Part shown: positions 1 to 11,104 of the stretch, one piece after another
How positions within the stretch are numbered: position 1 is the stretch's first letter
Layout: each line of letters starts with the position of its first letter
NCBI GenBank assembly: GCA_963932145.1
Contig: OZ010577.1
Span: forward strand, 17,241,589 to 17,305,588
DNA: 64,000 nucleotides
Direction: 5' to 3'
From: Acanthosepion lycidas
Lineage: Eukaryota > Mollusca > Cephalopoda > Sepiida > Sepiidae
The notes under the pieces: generated by a model
What the model was told of the DNA's origin: nothing
What the model saw: only the letters and a program-made list of their open reading frames with translations
Database searches by the model: none
Made by a program: the position numbers and the translations under genes

Positions 1-1514
1 TAAGAATAGTATTTGTTGGTTATCGGAATTTATTCCGTATATATCAGCCCTATACTTATATCTATGTGAGGGAGAAAAGGAGAGACTAAATTACGCCAGT
101 AGTATAATCCTAGATAATGTTGTTTACGAAGCATTTCGTGATAACGCAAGTGTCTTAGTAAAATATAACTTTTAAACATACAATCCGTGACTATTAATCT
201 TTCCGTGTCTTAGAGTTAAGAAAAACAAAACTCTAAGACGGTAAAAGGTCAAATGGATTCACAGAATTTGCAATCTGTTATTTCTTTGTTATCGTCGCAA
301 AATTAATTACTAATCCGTTGTTTAAATAATATAGTGGTCCTTTAGTTGGGCGTGTTGTCGGAGAAACTGAAACCTATAAAATTAACAAAACGTAAAGGAA
401 GGAAATGGACGCAGAAAATACAGGAAAAAATAAACGAAGCCAACAAACAGATGATAAATAATTCTTCAAACGAAAAAATCAGTAGATAAATAAAAAATAA
501 TTGTCAACGAATTAATTTCAAGATGGATAAAAACCATGGACACATAAAATGTGAAACATAATCCAAATAAAGTGCAATTCTGAACAAAACCATTACGTTT
601 TAGTTTCAAATAGACGGGTCAGGACGATCATTCTTGCTTGGAGAAAAATGCGCCCAGATCATCCCTATTCAACCTCCGTATTTTATTAAATATGCAGGAA
701 ATCTCTTTCATTTAGGCTGCGAGAACAAAGCAGTTTAAACCATAACGGTTTTGGAGTCAGCAATAATATTAAGAAAAGTGTTGAAGGTTCGAGGAGGCGC
801 GTTGAAACTCGATCTCTGTTAACAACAATCAAGCAACTCGTATTAATACACAAACTTAATATTAATATTAACTAATTACATAACTAATTACATATCAACA
901 ATAATTAACAACAACAGCAACAACACTAAACAGAAGAAGATTAGAAATTAAAGAAAGAACAAAATTACAACAACGCTTCAAAGGTAGTAGCAATGGTAGT
1001 AGCAAGTTGTAGCAGCGATATCAACAGCAGTTAGGATAGGTTTATGGCTCCAAGTTCTATACTCAGGATTTTTCTACCGGGTGGATTAAAGGGCTAGTTC
1101 GTGAATTTTGATACATAGTAACTGCGACATAGTAGCCTTACACTTAGCCGAAACAGAGTGATAATCAATATGTAATCAGTAATAAATCAATGCTAAATAA
1201 GTAGTAATAAATAAGGATTATATCACTAGACATGAACGATATCTGCCTGCGTAGTTTGAATAAAGAATTCATTTCAAAATTTCAAGAAAGGTGAACTGGA
1301 TCGACAACAACCTAATGAAGACTAGAAGAGATAATGGTCGAAACGTTGCGATAATGATGGGTTTGATTTTGTTTGGTTTTCTTTTACAGTATATCAACGC
1401 ATTGAGTTATTTAATGTGAAATTTAATTTTTTTTTAAATAAACTCTTATATGTAGACAGTCAAAAAATATTTCTATCATAAGACTGCGGATCGTGTTATT
1501 TCTCTTACGAATTT
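1..1514. other. AT-rich DNA, no gene seen
   Basis: No coding or RNA feature was recognised here. The stretch about 830-1015 is rich in CAA/AAC triplets (low complexity). Confidence 0.5.
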
Positions 1515-1521
1515 CAATAGT

Positions 1522-1654
1522 GATTTTCTAAGCGTAGCTTAGATGTGGCACAAAGCCAAAAAAATGGAGCACCCAATGAAGATCGATCTCACTACTCAAT
1601 CATAATTGATCTACCTAGACAAACTTTCTAACCATTACGCCACGGTGAGGTGCC
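1522..1654 (-). repeat. tRNA-derived SINE copy
   Basis: Read on the minus strand there is a Pol III A-box-like TGGCGTAATGGTTAG (1628-1642) and, about 40 nt on, a weaker B-box-like GAGATCGATCTTC (1578-1590). A tail follows ending ATCTAAGCTACGCTTAGAAAA. The A box is a near-consensus tRNA promoter; the B box is degraded. The tail recurs next door at 1657-1730, which supports a repeat rather than a single-copy tRNA gene. No cloverleaf was demonstrated. Confidence 0.5.
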
Positions 1655-1656
1655 CT

Positions 1657-1730
1657 TCATTTTCTAAGCGTAGTTTAGATGAGGTATATGGCCGAAATTA
1701 TGGAGCATAGAGCGTCCTGCTCTCCTAACT
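1657..1730 (-). repeat. second SINE tail, tandem to the first
   Basis: This repeats the tail of the SINE at 1522-1654, including ATCTAAACTACGCTTAGAAAA and a GCTCCAT block. It lies directly upstream of that SINE on the minus strand, so the two are head-to-tail. No promoter boxes are visible in this piece. Confidence 0.5.
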
Positions 1731-3330
1731 GGGCACAAACAGCCATCCTTCATGAATTTACCCTGCCATCTCAATATCGACTTCCTTCCTGGTGCCTTTT
1801 TTTGGAATTTTGTGCGAAATGCACGTTGAACAAGTGTCCATGATTCAGCTTTTGCAAATTCAAGGACGCAAGACGCAAAATCATTAGCATTACAAAAAAC
1901 TTAATGAATTTAGCTTTAAAATGGCACCAGTTTCATCTTATTACCATTCATAGTTCAGCAGATTTGAAGACTTGAAATGTTCCCAAGACTTTTGGAATAC
2001 CCTGTATTTTAAGTGGATTGCATTAAAATTGCTGTAGTTTGTCAGTATGTGTTTTATGGTGAATGAATTTTAGCATACCGCACATAACAGAGCATCTTCC
2101 TATTTTAGGATATATGAATGAGTTATGGTATGTTATATTCTGTACTAAAGGAATAAATAATTAACACCAGGTGGATAATAGAAGAAAGGTTTATTCTACA
2201 AAACCAGTACAATATGAAATATGGTACCGTTATACACACAGGTCAATCTAGTAGTGAGGGCCGCTAATTGGAAGGTCGGACGTGTTTGCGTCTTCTCGCT
2301 TTCACTTTTCCTCCAGAGTCTCATAGACGGTTGACTTTATAGGTACTTACTGCCTATAGTGTAATCATTCATGGGGGTTACTGGTTATTCCATTACATAA
2401 TGGTAGTATATCCAGTATGGAGCCTGGACATAATCACTTCTCTTCTAGTTTCGTGTTTCTGATGCCATTCTCCTTTAGGACAGTTTATTGTTTGGGCACT
2501 GTAATGATGGGGATATTAGTCCCAGTGTAAAAAGTATAAATATACACTAGTTAGTTATGGACAATCATATTATGGAATGTGTCTGAAGTGATGTATAACT
2601 ACAATAACTCCAACATCTGGCAGACTCCGTGCTACGTAATGTAACCGGTGTCATTCAGAAGAATATTTGTATAATATTAGATTTATAATCTTTTCGGCAC
2701 CATCTAAACATAAGATTCATTGTATTAATCTTAGATTTGTTATTGTAATATTTTGACTGTATTTCGTGTGACTTGGGTTCTCTTTTTACAGTTTATCCCA
2801 CACTTCCGTGACAAAAGAAGAAATCACTGGTTAAACTACTTTATAAACAATAATATTATTTTACTTTAAAATTAAAAAAGAATATTCAAATTGTCTTCAT
2901 TTTTTCAGATCATTTTCTCGTCGTCTGTTGAACTTTGTACGTTTTTCTTGACATAGAACGCGCATGATTAACATCACGAAGTCGATGTTTCATGTTTTAC
3001 TGATCTTTACATTCTGCACACGAATCCCGAAACAATGTCATAGGTTAAGAAGCGAATATAGTAATTTTCAGATACAGTCAAGTTTATTTTAATCATTTCC
3101 TCTCTAAACAAGACACCCCCCCAAAAAAAACCTAAGACTAAAGAGTTACTGGGGGTGAAAGAAAATGAGAAAAGCCTTAGTGATGAGAAAGGACAATAAA
3201 TGACCAAAATTTAAGAAGGCAGAAGATGGTGATTGATATTACAATTAAATATTGAAAATCGTAGATAACAGACAAGTAAGGCAACGCAGTAGTGTTAGAA
3301 TAGATTATTAGAATAGAACTAACAGTTGCA
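1731..3330. other. Unassigned AT-rich DNA
   Basis: No recognised coding relic, RNA gene or repeat family. Short open frames on the minus strand near 3007-3383 have no recognisable content and overlap the Tc1-type terminal sequence that follows. Confidence 0.4.
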
Positions 3331-3335
3331 TTTAC

Positions 3336-3366
3336 ACACTGTCTGAAATTATTAAGCAAATGATAT
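3336..3366. repeat. Tc1-type terminal repeat fragment
   Basis: CACTGTCTGAAATTATTAAG at 3336 closely resembles the end at 3557 (CACTGCCGTCTGAAGTTATT) in the same orientation. It looks like the end of a second copy of the same transposon. The rest of that copy is not visible. Confidence 0.45.
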
Positions 3367-3393
3367 AAACTCCAAAAATTCAAATTTGGTTCG

Positions 3394-3465
3394 AAAAAAA
3401 GTCAAATTTTAAACAATCAGTTTAGATTGACATCTAAACCGATTGTTTAAAATTTGACTTTTTTT
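3394..3465. repeat. Foldback, 34-bp arms, 4-nt loop
   Basis: Arms 3394-3427 and 3432-3465 are inverted copies with a single mismatch and a TGAC loop. Another AAATTTGACTTTTTTTC follows at about 3470. It sits between two Tc1-type ends and is probably a foldback derivative of a transposon or an inverted duplication. Confidence 0.7.
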
Positions 3466-3556
3466 CAACAAATTTGACTTTTTTTCTAACAAAGCCGGAG
3501 TTAAAATTTTAGATGTTATCAATATATTTTATTGAATTTATTTTACGTATTCTACA

Positions 3557-4470
3557 AACACTGCCGTCTGAAGTTATTAGGCAAAACCAAAATTTCACAT
3601 AAAAAGGTAATAAAATCATCAAAAATTGATTAACATCTATAATATAAAAAATAAGAAACACATATGATAAGTCTTTAAATCCTTTACATTTTAATATAAG
3701 GACCCTTCTTCTCAATAACAGCCAGTATCCTATCATCCATTGATTTTATTATTATTCTTTTTTTTACTTCAACAGGTTCCAAGGTAATTTTAATTGTTTC
3801 CTATCGATCTGTTTTGCTGTTATATTATTTGTCACCTTCGTATAATTTCATCTTCACAATTGACCAGAGATTTTCTCTCCTCTAAATCTTTTATGCTCAA
3901 ATAATTCACGGGTAAGCTTAGATACATAACAAGGAGCATCGTCGTGCATAATTACACACTTCATTTTGAAAATGCGAGACTTGGACTTGTACCATACAAA
4001 GAAAGTCTTATTCATAAAATCGCAATAGTTATCACTATTCAGTTTAACTCCTTCATCGACTTAGAATGGTCCAATAATGGTTTGGTCGACAATTCTAGCC
4101 CATATCATAACACTACTTCCCCCTTGCCTTCTTTTAACCACAGGAACGTATGAATTAGATAAAAATTCGTCCTTTAGCCCATCCATCGAATATCACTCGA
4201 GATTTGTCCGTGAAAATTACTTTTAAAAAAAGTTAATATTCATGCATTTCTTGGCCCAATTTTGATACTTTAAAATATTTGCTTTAGTGAGAGGCCTAGT
4301 GGAGTTTTTACCGATCCCAATTCACAAAATTTGTTTCCCTCAATTCCAGCCTTTTCAAAGATCTGAGTGTTAGTCAAAAGTGGTTGTTTTGCCATAACTT
4401 GCTTGTTCAGAATTTTTGAGTTATTGAGGTTTATTTGATTTGCATAATAGCTTCTGACAGGCGGTTACTG
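3557..4470 (-). mobile_element. Internally deleted Tc1/mariner element
   Basis: The 3' end (3557, CACTGCCGTCTGAAGTTATT) and a degraded inverted match near 4438-4470 bracket transposase relics on the minus strand. The span of about 0.9 kb is short for a Tc1-like element, usually about 1.3 kb or more. The missing part is the N-terminal DNA-binding region. The terminal match at the far end is imperfect, so that boundary is approximate. Confidence 0.6.
3680..4420 (-). pseudogene. Tc1-like DDE transposase relic
   Basis: Tc1 transposases cut and paste DNA using a DDE/D catalytic triad. Across frames on the minus strand one can read FTDKSRV (about 4215), the first Asp block; GGSSVMIWARIVD (about 4125), corresponding to the GGSVMVWG region; MHDDAPCYVSKL (about 3945), the second Asp block; and SMDDRILAVIEKKGPYIK (about 3710), the usual C-terminal stretch. 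Stops and frameshifts interrupt it. The helix-turn-helix region is absent, consistent with internal deletion. It is not functional. Confidence 0.7.
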
Positions 4471-5400
4471 TTTCAACACTGAAATTTCTAAACTTAGTTG
4501 CTAAGTACTTATTAAATTTAGAATCAATTTGATTTTTTGGTATAACTATGTAGAAAAACATCTATTGAAATCCTTCGCTATTTCAACGTTGATTTATATT
4601 TCAATTATTATTTCAGTAATCTTATTGTTTCCCAATAGTCTAAGATCGACAACATCTATATTAGAATTTCATGTGGTCCTCCTGACAAGTTTATCTTGAT
4701 CCTTGCCTATCTTACCGCAGATTCTAATAATGCTGCCTGTTTTTATGCATTGTAGGTTTCTCTCTTCTATTGTCATGCTCTTTGAAGTATTAATTCCATC
4801 TTTTCTTTATCTATTGAGAGTGTTACATTTTTTAGACTTTCCCACTGAAGAGCGCGTTTTCTCGCCTGTTATTTATCTTATCCTTTTATATATGCCTGAT
4901 GCGTCTATGTTTTGTATTCTTTTAATATCTGTTTCATTATTTTCAATTGAAAGGGAATTGTCAGTGGTCAGGAATTAAAGTGTACTTTCACGACAGAATA
5001 TAACTATTTTATGTATAATTTTATCATCGATTAGTCAATGTTTCTGTTTATCTTGGTGTGTTTTTTTCTGATGAAATTTTGTCCTTTTGAATAAAGTGAT
5101 TGTATTTTTATTGCCGGCCCCGAGATCCACGTTGTGTGCCGAGGTGTTGCCAGGGTAACAGGTTTGCTATGTTCATAATTCTCGTCAGCTGCACTTGGAC
5201 GACCAACGAAGTTGGTAAACAATAATAAGAAAAGACAAACATTATATGCTTACCCAGTTGTATGGAGGGCGCGAATGGGTGGATGGGCGGGAGGACGTAT
5301 CGCTTCTTATCCATCTGGTGAACTGAAAATGGTATCGATCCGCTGAAAAATAAGGGATAATGGTGAATAGGAGAGTGGAGAGTAGAAGTGTTGCTTTGTG
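4471..5400. other. Unassigned, no gene seen
   Basis: An open frame at 4703-4978 (91 codons, plus) is hydrophobic and AT-driven with no recognised family. The part near 5110-5210 is somewhat GC-richer with no identifiable feature. Confidence 0.4.
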
Positions 5401-5405
5401 TGTGA

Positions 5406-5690
5406 AGTGATAGATAGATAGGTAGATAGATAGAAACGAATGAACTGATAGATAAAGATAAACGATAGCTAGAAAATTAGAAACGAGTGAACTGATAGAA
5501 ACGAATAGATACATAGATATATAGATAGAAACGAATGAACTGATAGATAGAAACAAATGAACTGATAGATAGAAACGAATGAACTGATAGGAAGGTAGAA
5601 ACGAATGAACTGACAGATAGAAACGAATGAAATGATAGAAACGTATAGACTGATAGATAGATAGATTGAAATATACTGATAAATAAATAA
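5406..5690. repeat. GATA-derived minisatellite
   Basis: Degenerate tandem units combine GATAGATAGAAACGAATGAA with ACTGATAGATA. The minus-strand open frame across it (rich in S, F, Y, L, I) is a by-product of the repeat. Confidence 0.8.
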
Positions 5691-6104
5691 GTAAAAATAA
5701 GTATGTCTTTAGATAGTTATCAGTGTTATACTCCTTATTATCGCTCTTAGTTTCTGTTCTACCATCCATGTACGCGAGATCATTCCATAGGTTATTCCCG
5801 CTTTCCCTCTGCTTCATTTGTCTTCAATAGGTGCTGTAAGTATGGAATTCTTCAAGTACTCTTTACTCTTCAAGTATCACAGAAATTGCAACTGCCTCCT
5901 TCTATGAAGTGTAAGTGAACTATTTGTTTTCTCATTTCCACTTAAAACTTCCTAAATATAATCTACCAATGTTCGTTATCTGCAAAGCAAATAAATGATT
6001 ATAGGCTCAAATATAAGAATTGACATGTAAAATCAAGAACGCAACCAAAGTTTCAAATGCTGTCACTTAGAAAATTATCTTCAGCAAACAATTTATTGCA
6101 AACG
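5691..6104. other. Unassigned spacer
   Basis: No feature recognised between the GATA minisatellite and the PLE-2 copy. Confidence 0.4.
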
Positions 6105-6219
6105 CAACAAATTAGCCGTCTATATTTCTGAGATGAGGTATTATGTACACTATTTACATTATTCGGACTATCGTCCTCATCTTTGTCGCCATAGAAGAGA
6201 ACATGACTAAAGACTGTGT

Positions 6220-6570
6220 GTAGGCTATCCCGTGAAGCTGCGGAATGAAATATAAAGGGGAGACAGGCCGCTCTCTTAAGGTAAGGCCTCAAGAACACCA
6301 GAAAGCTGTAACACGAGGGGAAGTGGAAAAATCAGGCGTGGCTGACCACATATGAAGAGAAAATGGAGATCACCGCCTTCTGTGGGATCAGGTTGAGATC
6401 ATAGACAAGGAAAATCATTGGAAAATTCGTAAACTTAAGGAATCAGCACATATGCTAGGCCACAAAATCTGCTGAGTCGACCAAGCATAGAAATGAATAC
6501 ATTATGGGAACCAGTAATAAGGAGTGCCAGAAAAAAGCAACAAATAATAACAGCAAAAATTGCAATATGA
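6220..6570 (+). pseudogene. GIY-YIG endonuclease C-terminus, PLE-2
   Basis: In one plus frame: IP*SCGMKYKGETGRSL, then a basic EH block, EVEKSGVADH, WDQVEIIDKENHWKIRKLKES and a trailing RPSIEMN region. YxGETGRSL and the following Arg/His residues match the GIY-YIG nuclease core used by Penelope-like elements to nick DNA for target-primed reverse transcription. The reverse transcriptase part is absent. At least two in-frame stops make it a relic. It resembles, but is clearly different from, the GIY-YIG domain of PLE-1. Confidence 0.7.
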
Positions 6571-6644
6571 GCAGTGGCAAAAATGGTTGCTGAGACATTA
6601 GGTTTATAATACCCAGAAATTCATACACAGATGTCCTCAAGGAC

Positions 6645-6720
6645 ACATGGTACAGTGGATAAAGGCGTTGGTTAGATCAAGTGACAGAACCCAAAGAGTG
6701 TGAGTTCAATACCCGGTTAC
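6645..6720 (+). repeat. tRNA-like A/B boxes inside the PLE-2 3' region
   Basis: TGGTACAGTGG resembles a Pol III A box. GAGTTCAATACCCGG, about 53 nt later, resembles a B box with one deviation from GTTCGANNCC. The same block occurs at the same place in copy B and at the junction of copy C. It may be an embedded tRNA-derived SINE or a tRNA-like part of the element. No cloverleaf has been shown. Confidence 0.45.
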
Positions 6721-7029
6721 GGCAGTGGGGAACCTTCAGAGGGGAATTAACTGATAACTGACATCCATTAAACATGGCACGTGGAACTAGAACAGTCTAC
6801 CCCAGAGAGCAAAATAAAGGGTTCAGTCCGACATTCCGAAACGTTGTAATAAATATGACATTAGTCTTAATAATGTTAATAGTGCAAGAAATTATTTAAG
6901 ACAAATCGGTAATATGGTATCGGTGATCTTAACGATTTCTCAATACTTATGATATATGAGAATGGTATTTGTAATAATAGCTGTTTCCCTATAAGGAAAC
7001 ATTCGGCAGTCATTGATTGAGCAGTCAGA

Positions 7030-7300
7030 ACTACTTTCGATTGAAGTTTATAAAATTTTTCTCTTAATTTTTTTAGGAAAACTAGATTCTCAAATCCAGT
7101 AGCTGTTATTGCTTTTTCCTTCCTAACCTTTTGTTTGAAGTTGGGTAGAACGTCATTATCATGATTTTCTCTTCGTTTTACATGTGCTATCCGTTTTAGT
7201 TGTTGCTACTGTTGCTAGTCCTCAAGCGATGCGGTTTCTGTTACTTGGTAAAGTTCTTTATTTGTGATTATGTAGCGCCAGTCCAAAATGTTCAAAGAAG
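7030..7300 (+). repeat. Dispersed repeat family R, copy 1
   Basis: It shares ordered blocks with 44125-44365 (plus) and 53300-53470 (minus), including CTAACCTTTT, GCGGTTTCTGTT, AAGTTCTTT and TGTGATT..GTAGCGC. No coding signature was recognised. The class is unknown. Confidence 0.6.
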
Positions 7301-8030
7301 AATGACTTTTGTGAAAACCCTAGGCTTTATTCGCTCAAAGTATTTTGGTTTGCCGTTCGGTACCCCAGTGTACCTCTTTGATAGGGTGGTTATTTAATCT
7401 GTTTCGCAGACGCCTGCTCAGACACATCTGTGTTTGATTAACGCTCACAGAGCTAACCTATGGTTAATACTGTAATAATGATGAGCGGACGTTAGTTATA
7501 TTTTCTGGAATGATAAACAATTTGAGCAAGGCCAGAACGTTAAAACCCTCGGTCACGATGACTTGTGAATTCGCGCTAGCACAACCATAGGTAGTGAAAC
7601 TAGCTTTCGAGTTCTGATTTTATAGCCCGCTTCCATCGCTGACATAGTTGCGTCCTCTGTATTCAATGTTAATAATCGAGCCAAGCTAAAAACAGTAGCA
7701 AGATTTTCTATATCTTACTTTGCACTTGAGATGCACAGTGGTTTATAATTACGACACGATTGATTGCTAAGGGGGGTTGTTTCCGCCGAGACGATGGGGA
7801 CGATGTTTCAGGCTAAGAGCTTGCTGTTTCTGAATCCAAGTCCACACAATTATTCAGAAAGCTTCATTTGTAAATATTTATTTTCATATTTGACAGCCAC
7901 ATTTCCCAGCCAAAATAGAACGAAAATTTCTCCTGGGTTTTATATGCGAAACTGATTAATATTTACTCAGACGTCATAATCTACTAGAACCGGTATCCTG
8001 CCTCACTACATAATACATAGTGTCCTAAAA
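7301..8030. other. Unassigned, no gene seen
   Basis: The only open frames are short and unrecognised (7200-7397 and 7764-7955, plus). Confidence 0.4.
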
Positions 8031-8144
8031 AATTGACATAATTTTGTAGTTGAATAGCATACTAAAATTTCGGTTAAATGATCTAAAATCTTAAAATGTG
8101 TAAAAATAAGTTGACTGCGTGAGCTCAGCTCAGTGAGAATCTAC

Positions 8145-8460
8145 CAGGAAGGTGGATCAGGTCTGCCAGTGATAATGACAATGTCCTGTTGAAATGGCCA
8201 CCACGTTCACCTGACATGACATCTTGTGATTTTTTTTCTATTGGGTTATGTGAATGGACAGGTCTATATCCATCTTCTTCCTACAAGCCGAGAGGAACTT
8301 AAGTAGAGAATCTCTGAGGTGCTGAAGAATGTTATGCAAGACATGCTACAGCGTGTCTGGCAGGAGCTGGACTACCAAGTTGACGTGTGACGTATCACAG
8401 TTGGTGCGCATATTGGACATTTGTGAACCTTTGTGAAATTGGTTATAAAATCTCAAGTCC
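8145..8460 (+). pseudogene. DDE transposase C-terminal relic (IS630/Tc1/mariner type)
   Basis: Across two plus frames one reads WISGRSGPASDN, KWPPRSPDMTSCDFF, GYVNGQVYI, SREELK, RISEVLKNVMQDMLQRVWQE and LDYQVDV, then VGAHIGHL and a stop. The WPPRSPDxxxCDFF block with the distal QRVWQELDY/GAHI tail is characteristic of a mariner-related transposase group found in many animals, with the last catalytic acidic residue in the SPD segment. A frameshift in the T-tract near 8230 and internal stops inactivate it. The N-terminal two thirds are missing. Confidence 0.7.
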
Positions 8461-8608
8461 TTTGAATATATTGTTAGAATTTCGATAAATAAATCTGTTA
8501 TTGTTGAACATCAATCCCCAACACATTGCTATCTGTTTGGTGTCAGGAATTAACGAGCCAAGATTACTAAATATCAACTGAACTTCCATCTCTTCATAGA
8601 AAACAAAT

Positions 8609-8610
<2 letters not shown>

Positions 8611-8669
<59 letters not shown>
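8611..8669. repeat. (TA)n microsatellite
   Basis: Uninterrupted AT dinucleotides, about 59 bp, next to the family U copy. Confidence 0.98.
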
Positions 8670-8671
<2 letters not shown>

Positions 8672-8684
8672 AAGAAATTCGGTA

Positions 8685-8893
8685 TCAAGAAATCAACTGA
8701 GCGCCCCAGGATATCGCCTTGATCATTTACTTGTTATATTCTTGCCATCATCGCAATCGATGTAATCTGGTTAGAAAGAGTTACTGTCGTATCAATTAAT
8801 TCCACCACGGATAGAATTAGGTTCATGCATCAAACTCCGGTGAAAATATTCGGTTAATGGAGGCGTCTTGCATGTCACCTTTAATCACAAAAA
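8685..8893 (-). repeat. Dispersed repeat family U, copy 1
   Basis: The reverse complement matches 13262-13480 closely, with shared blocks GGTGGAATTAATTGATA, AAGAATATA, AAATGATCAAGG and GATATCCTGGGGCGCTCAGT. The conserved GC-richer core in AT-rich surroundings suggests a defined element. The class was not recognised. Confidence 0.7.
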
Positions 8894-9185
8894 AAAAAAA
8901 CGACTATTTTAAAAATAAAGTTGAGGTGCAAAATGATTGACTACTTGTTCATTGTTCAAAACGTGAACTTCTTCAGCCCATGTGCGCGTTAGATTATAGC
9001 TCACATTCTTTGTTGTTATGAGAACATTTCGCCCGTTCTATTCTTTGGTCACCTTCAGGGCTAAAATCTCTGTCGAAAGAGATATTTTTATCTTGGCGGT
9101 TCAAATAAAAAAATAAAAGTTGCAAATTTATCCCTGAATATATTGTTAATGAAGAAATCAAAATCCTTATTTATTTATTTTTTAC
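8894..9185. other. Unassigned spacer
   Basis: AT-rich sequence with no recognised feature. Confidence 0.4.
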
Positions 9186-9189
9186 ACTA

Positions 9190-9420
9190 CTGTTCAACCA
9201 GTTCAAAGCCCAAGAGCCACTCAAGGTGATGGGTTACTGACTGGTGCTTTTTTTATAGGCGTAAGGATTGTAGATTATGAGAATATGTAGGACAACGGTT
9301 CAGCCTTGCCTTGAAGAGGTTAATATTGTAGTAGTCGGGAAAGTATCCACTCGGGAGTCTGTACCATAAAGTATCTGTTCTTGGAAATGGAACTTTCTTC
9401 TATATAGACAGATTAAAACA
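9190..9420 (-). mobile_element. LINE-Y C-terminal/3' end relic
   Basis: The minus strand carries, across frames, YRLPSGYF/PD/YNINLFKARLNR-like sequence, then the 3' tail ACCTTGAGTGGCTCTTGGG. The same C-terminal pattern and tail occur at 12.4 kb and 13.7-14.0 kb. This is the end of a non-LTR retrotransposon polyprotein. It is 5'-truncated and frameshifted. Confidence 0.55.
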
Positions 9421-10179
9421 AATGAGAAAAACAGAAGCGTAAATGAACGTAAAAAAAGGAGAAAGAGGAAAGGGAAGAAGAAGGTTTAGAGGGAGGAATG
9501 AGAAAAGAAAGATAAGTGTTAAATGAAGAAGGATTAGGAAAAATAAAAAAAAGGAAATAATATGTTTTCTTCCCCAAAAAGGGAAGGTAGAGAGAAGATA
9601 TGTCCGAAGATAAAAAGAAGGATGAGAAATAAATTATTAAGTGAAATGTGATAAAAAGGGGAAGGAAGGACTGAACCCTTGTGCAAATTAATTGAAACAA
9701 AACGAATAATTCCGTTATTACTTACTTTTTTTCATTTTTTTTCCAATGACACAGTGCATATATTAGTACTTCGTATGTGCCTTCCACGAAGTCGTTCCTT
9801 GCAGATTGACTACGGATTCTAGACTGGATTCAAATCAGGAGAGTTTCCGGGCTAGTCTATTGTACTTTGATTTGCTCACTGATAAGGCTTACCATTATGT
9901 TCGTGCAGCGTTACAATTTTCGTACGCTTCCTTGGAGTAACGTCCATCGCAGACAATGGCCGTATGACAACTAATCGATAGTCGAGACAATAGTGTCAGG
10001 GCATGTTATAAATTTGATGCACTCACGGAACGGATGACGCAATATTTTTCAAGGCCAAGCAAATTTTATCATACACCCCGAAAATAGATTCATATTACTA
10101 TACACGATTGCAAATGACCTAATAGATTACACCCTTCCACTCCAGTGGGTCTAAAACTGATCGTATGATGAAAGAAAGC
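9421..10179. other. Purine-rich then unassigned DNA
   Basis: 9421-9670 is GA/AAG-rich on the plus strand; the minus-strand open frame there is low-complexity. 9700-10180 holds nothing recognised. Confidence 0.5.
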
Positions 10180-10650
10180 AAACTAAAGCGGTTGTTTCAA
10201 GTAATTTGCACAAGGGTGTAAGTATGAAAGAACGATTAACACGTCTCTAAAAAAAGATGAAGAAGAGACTTGAAACATCAGAAATGTGCTTCCACAGAAG
10301 CATGCTGAGAATACCATGGGCCGAACATGTGAGCAATAACGAACTTTTAAAGAAATTGGAAACAAAAAAGGACATTTATACTTAACACTAGGAAGAGATT
10401 GTTGAAATTTCTATCGAATATAATGGGGAAAGAGGGCTTGGAAAATTTGGCACTCACCGGACAGTAAGCAAACAAGAAGGACAGAGGAAAACAACACATA
10501 ACCTACGTGGCGAGCTTGAGTAAATGGATGGCCGAGCGAGGTTTAGGAGAAATAAAAAAAGATAAAATTTATTAAAAGCAACAATATGCAGGAAATTGTG
10601 GAGAGCCATGCTCGCCTACATCCTGAAGGGACACGGCATATAGAAAGAAG
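10180..10650 (+). mobile_element. RTE-like LINE C-terminal relic
   Basis: Across plus frames: TEMCFHRSMLRIPWAEHVSN, NELLKKLETK, a GxGKFGTHRT block, QRKTTHNLRGEL, then LLKATICRKLWRAMLAYILKG. The RMLRIPW and xxLWRAM signatures match the C-terminus of RTE/BovB-type LINE polymerases. Several other copies lie in this window (27.5, 42.6, 56.8 and 60.6 kb). Several frame breaks are present; the reverse transcriptase core is missing. Confidence 0.7.
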
Positions 10651-11104
10651 AACGATATGAATGCTATACTGGGTATTTCATGATTTTCTATCGTCTTTCC
10701 TGGATTAACGATTGTCGAAAGTATTCGGAACATAACACATGACATCGGTAAATTCTTTTAAAACTTTTCACCTGACATTAAAAGATTCAGACGACACCTC
10801 GAGAAACTATTGATTAACAGACATTCCAGGAAATTTTAATCTGACGTGCCAAACGTCATGAGTTAGGTACCAAGTGTCATGTAGGATTCACTCTAGATCA
10901 GCGAAGTGCAGCAACTTGACGTGGCATCGATTTTCATAAGTGGTCGGGAAGCCATACCATCTTGATATCTATATAAAGCTCGCTGATATCTGTATTGATT
11001 GATTATTTGGTTGTTTTTCCGGATTATCAACCTTTTGCAGGTTATTTAAAACTAGAAAATATTTTTAGATTGTAAGAAAATTTTTGGAGATAAAAATCAT
11101 TTTT
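10651..11104. other. Unassigned spacer
   Basis: No feature recognised. Confidence 0.4.

Larger units (their letters stand above)
6112..6890 (+). mobile_element. PLE-2 copy A, 5'-truncated Penelope-like element
   Basis: The order is: a terminal-repeat fragment in inverted orientation (6112-6192), a truncated GIY-YIG coding relic (6220-6570), a tRNA-like stretch (6645-6720), then the forward terminal repeat up to GAAACGTTGTAATAAAT (about 6838-6854). The same order appears in copy B at 45.5-46.3 kb on the other strand. In the forward terminal repeat the hammerhead-like left half is missing: GACATTCC runs straight into GAAACG, a deletion of about 37 nt relative to copy C. Confidence 0.7.
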
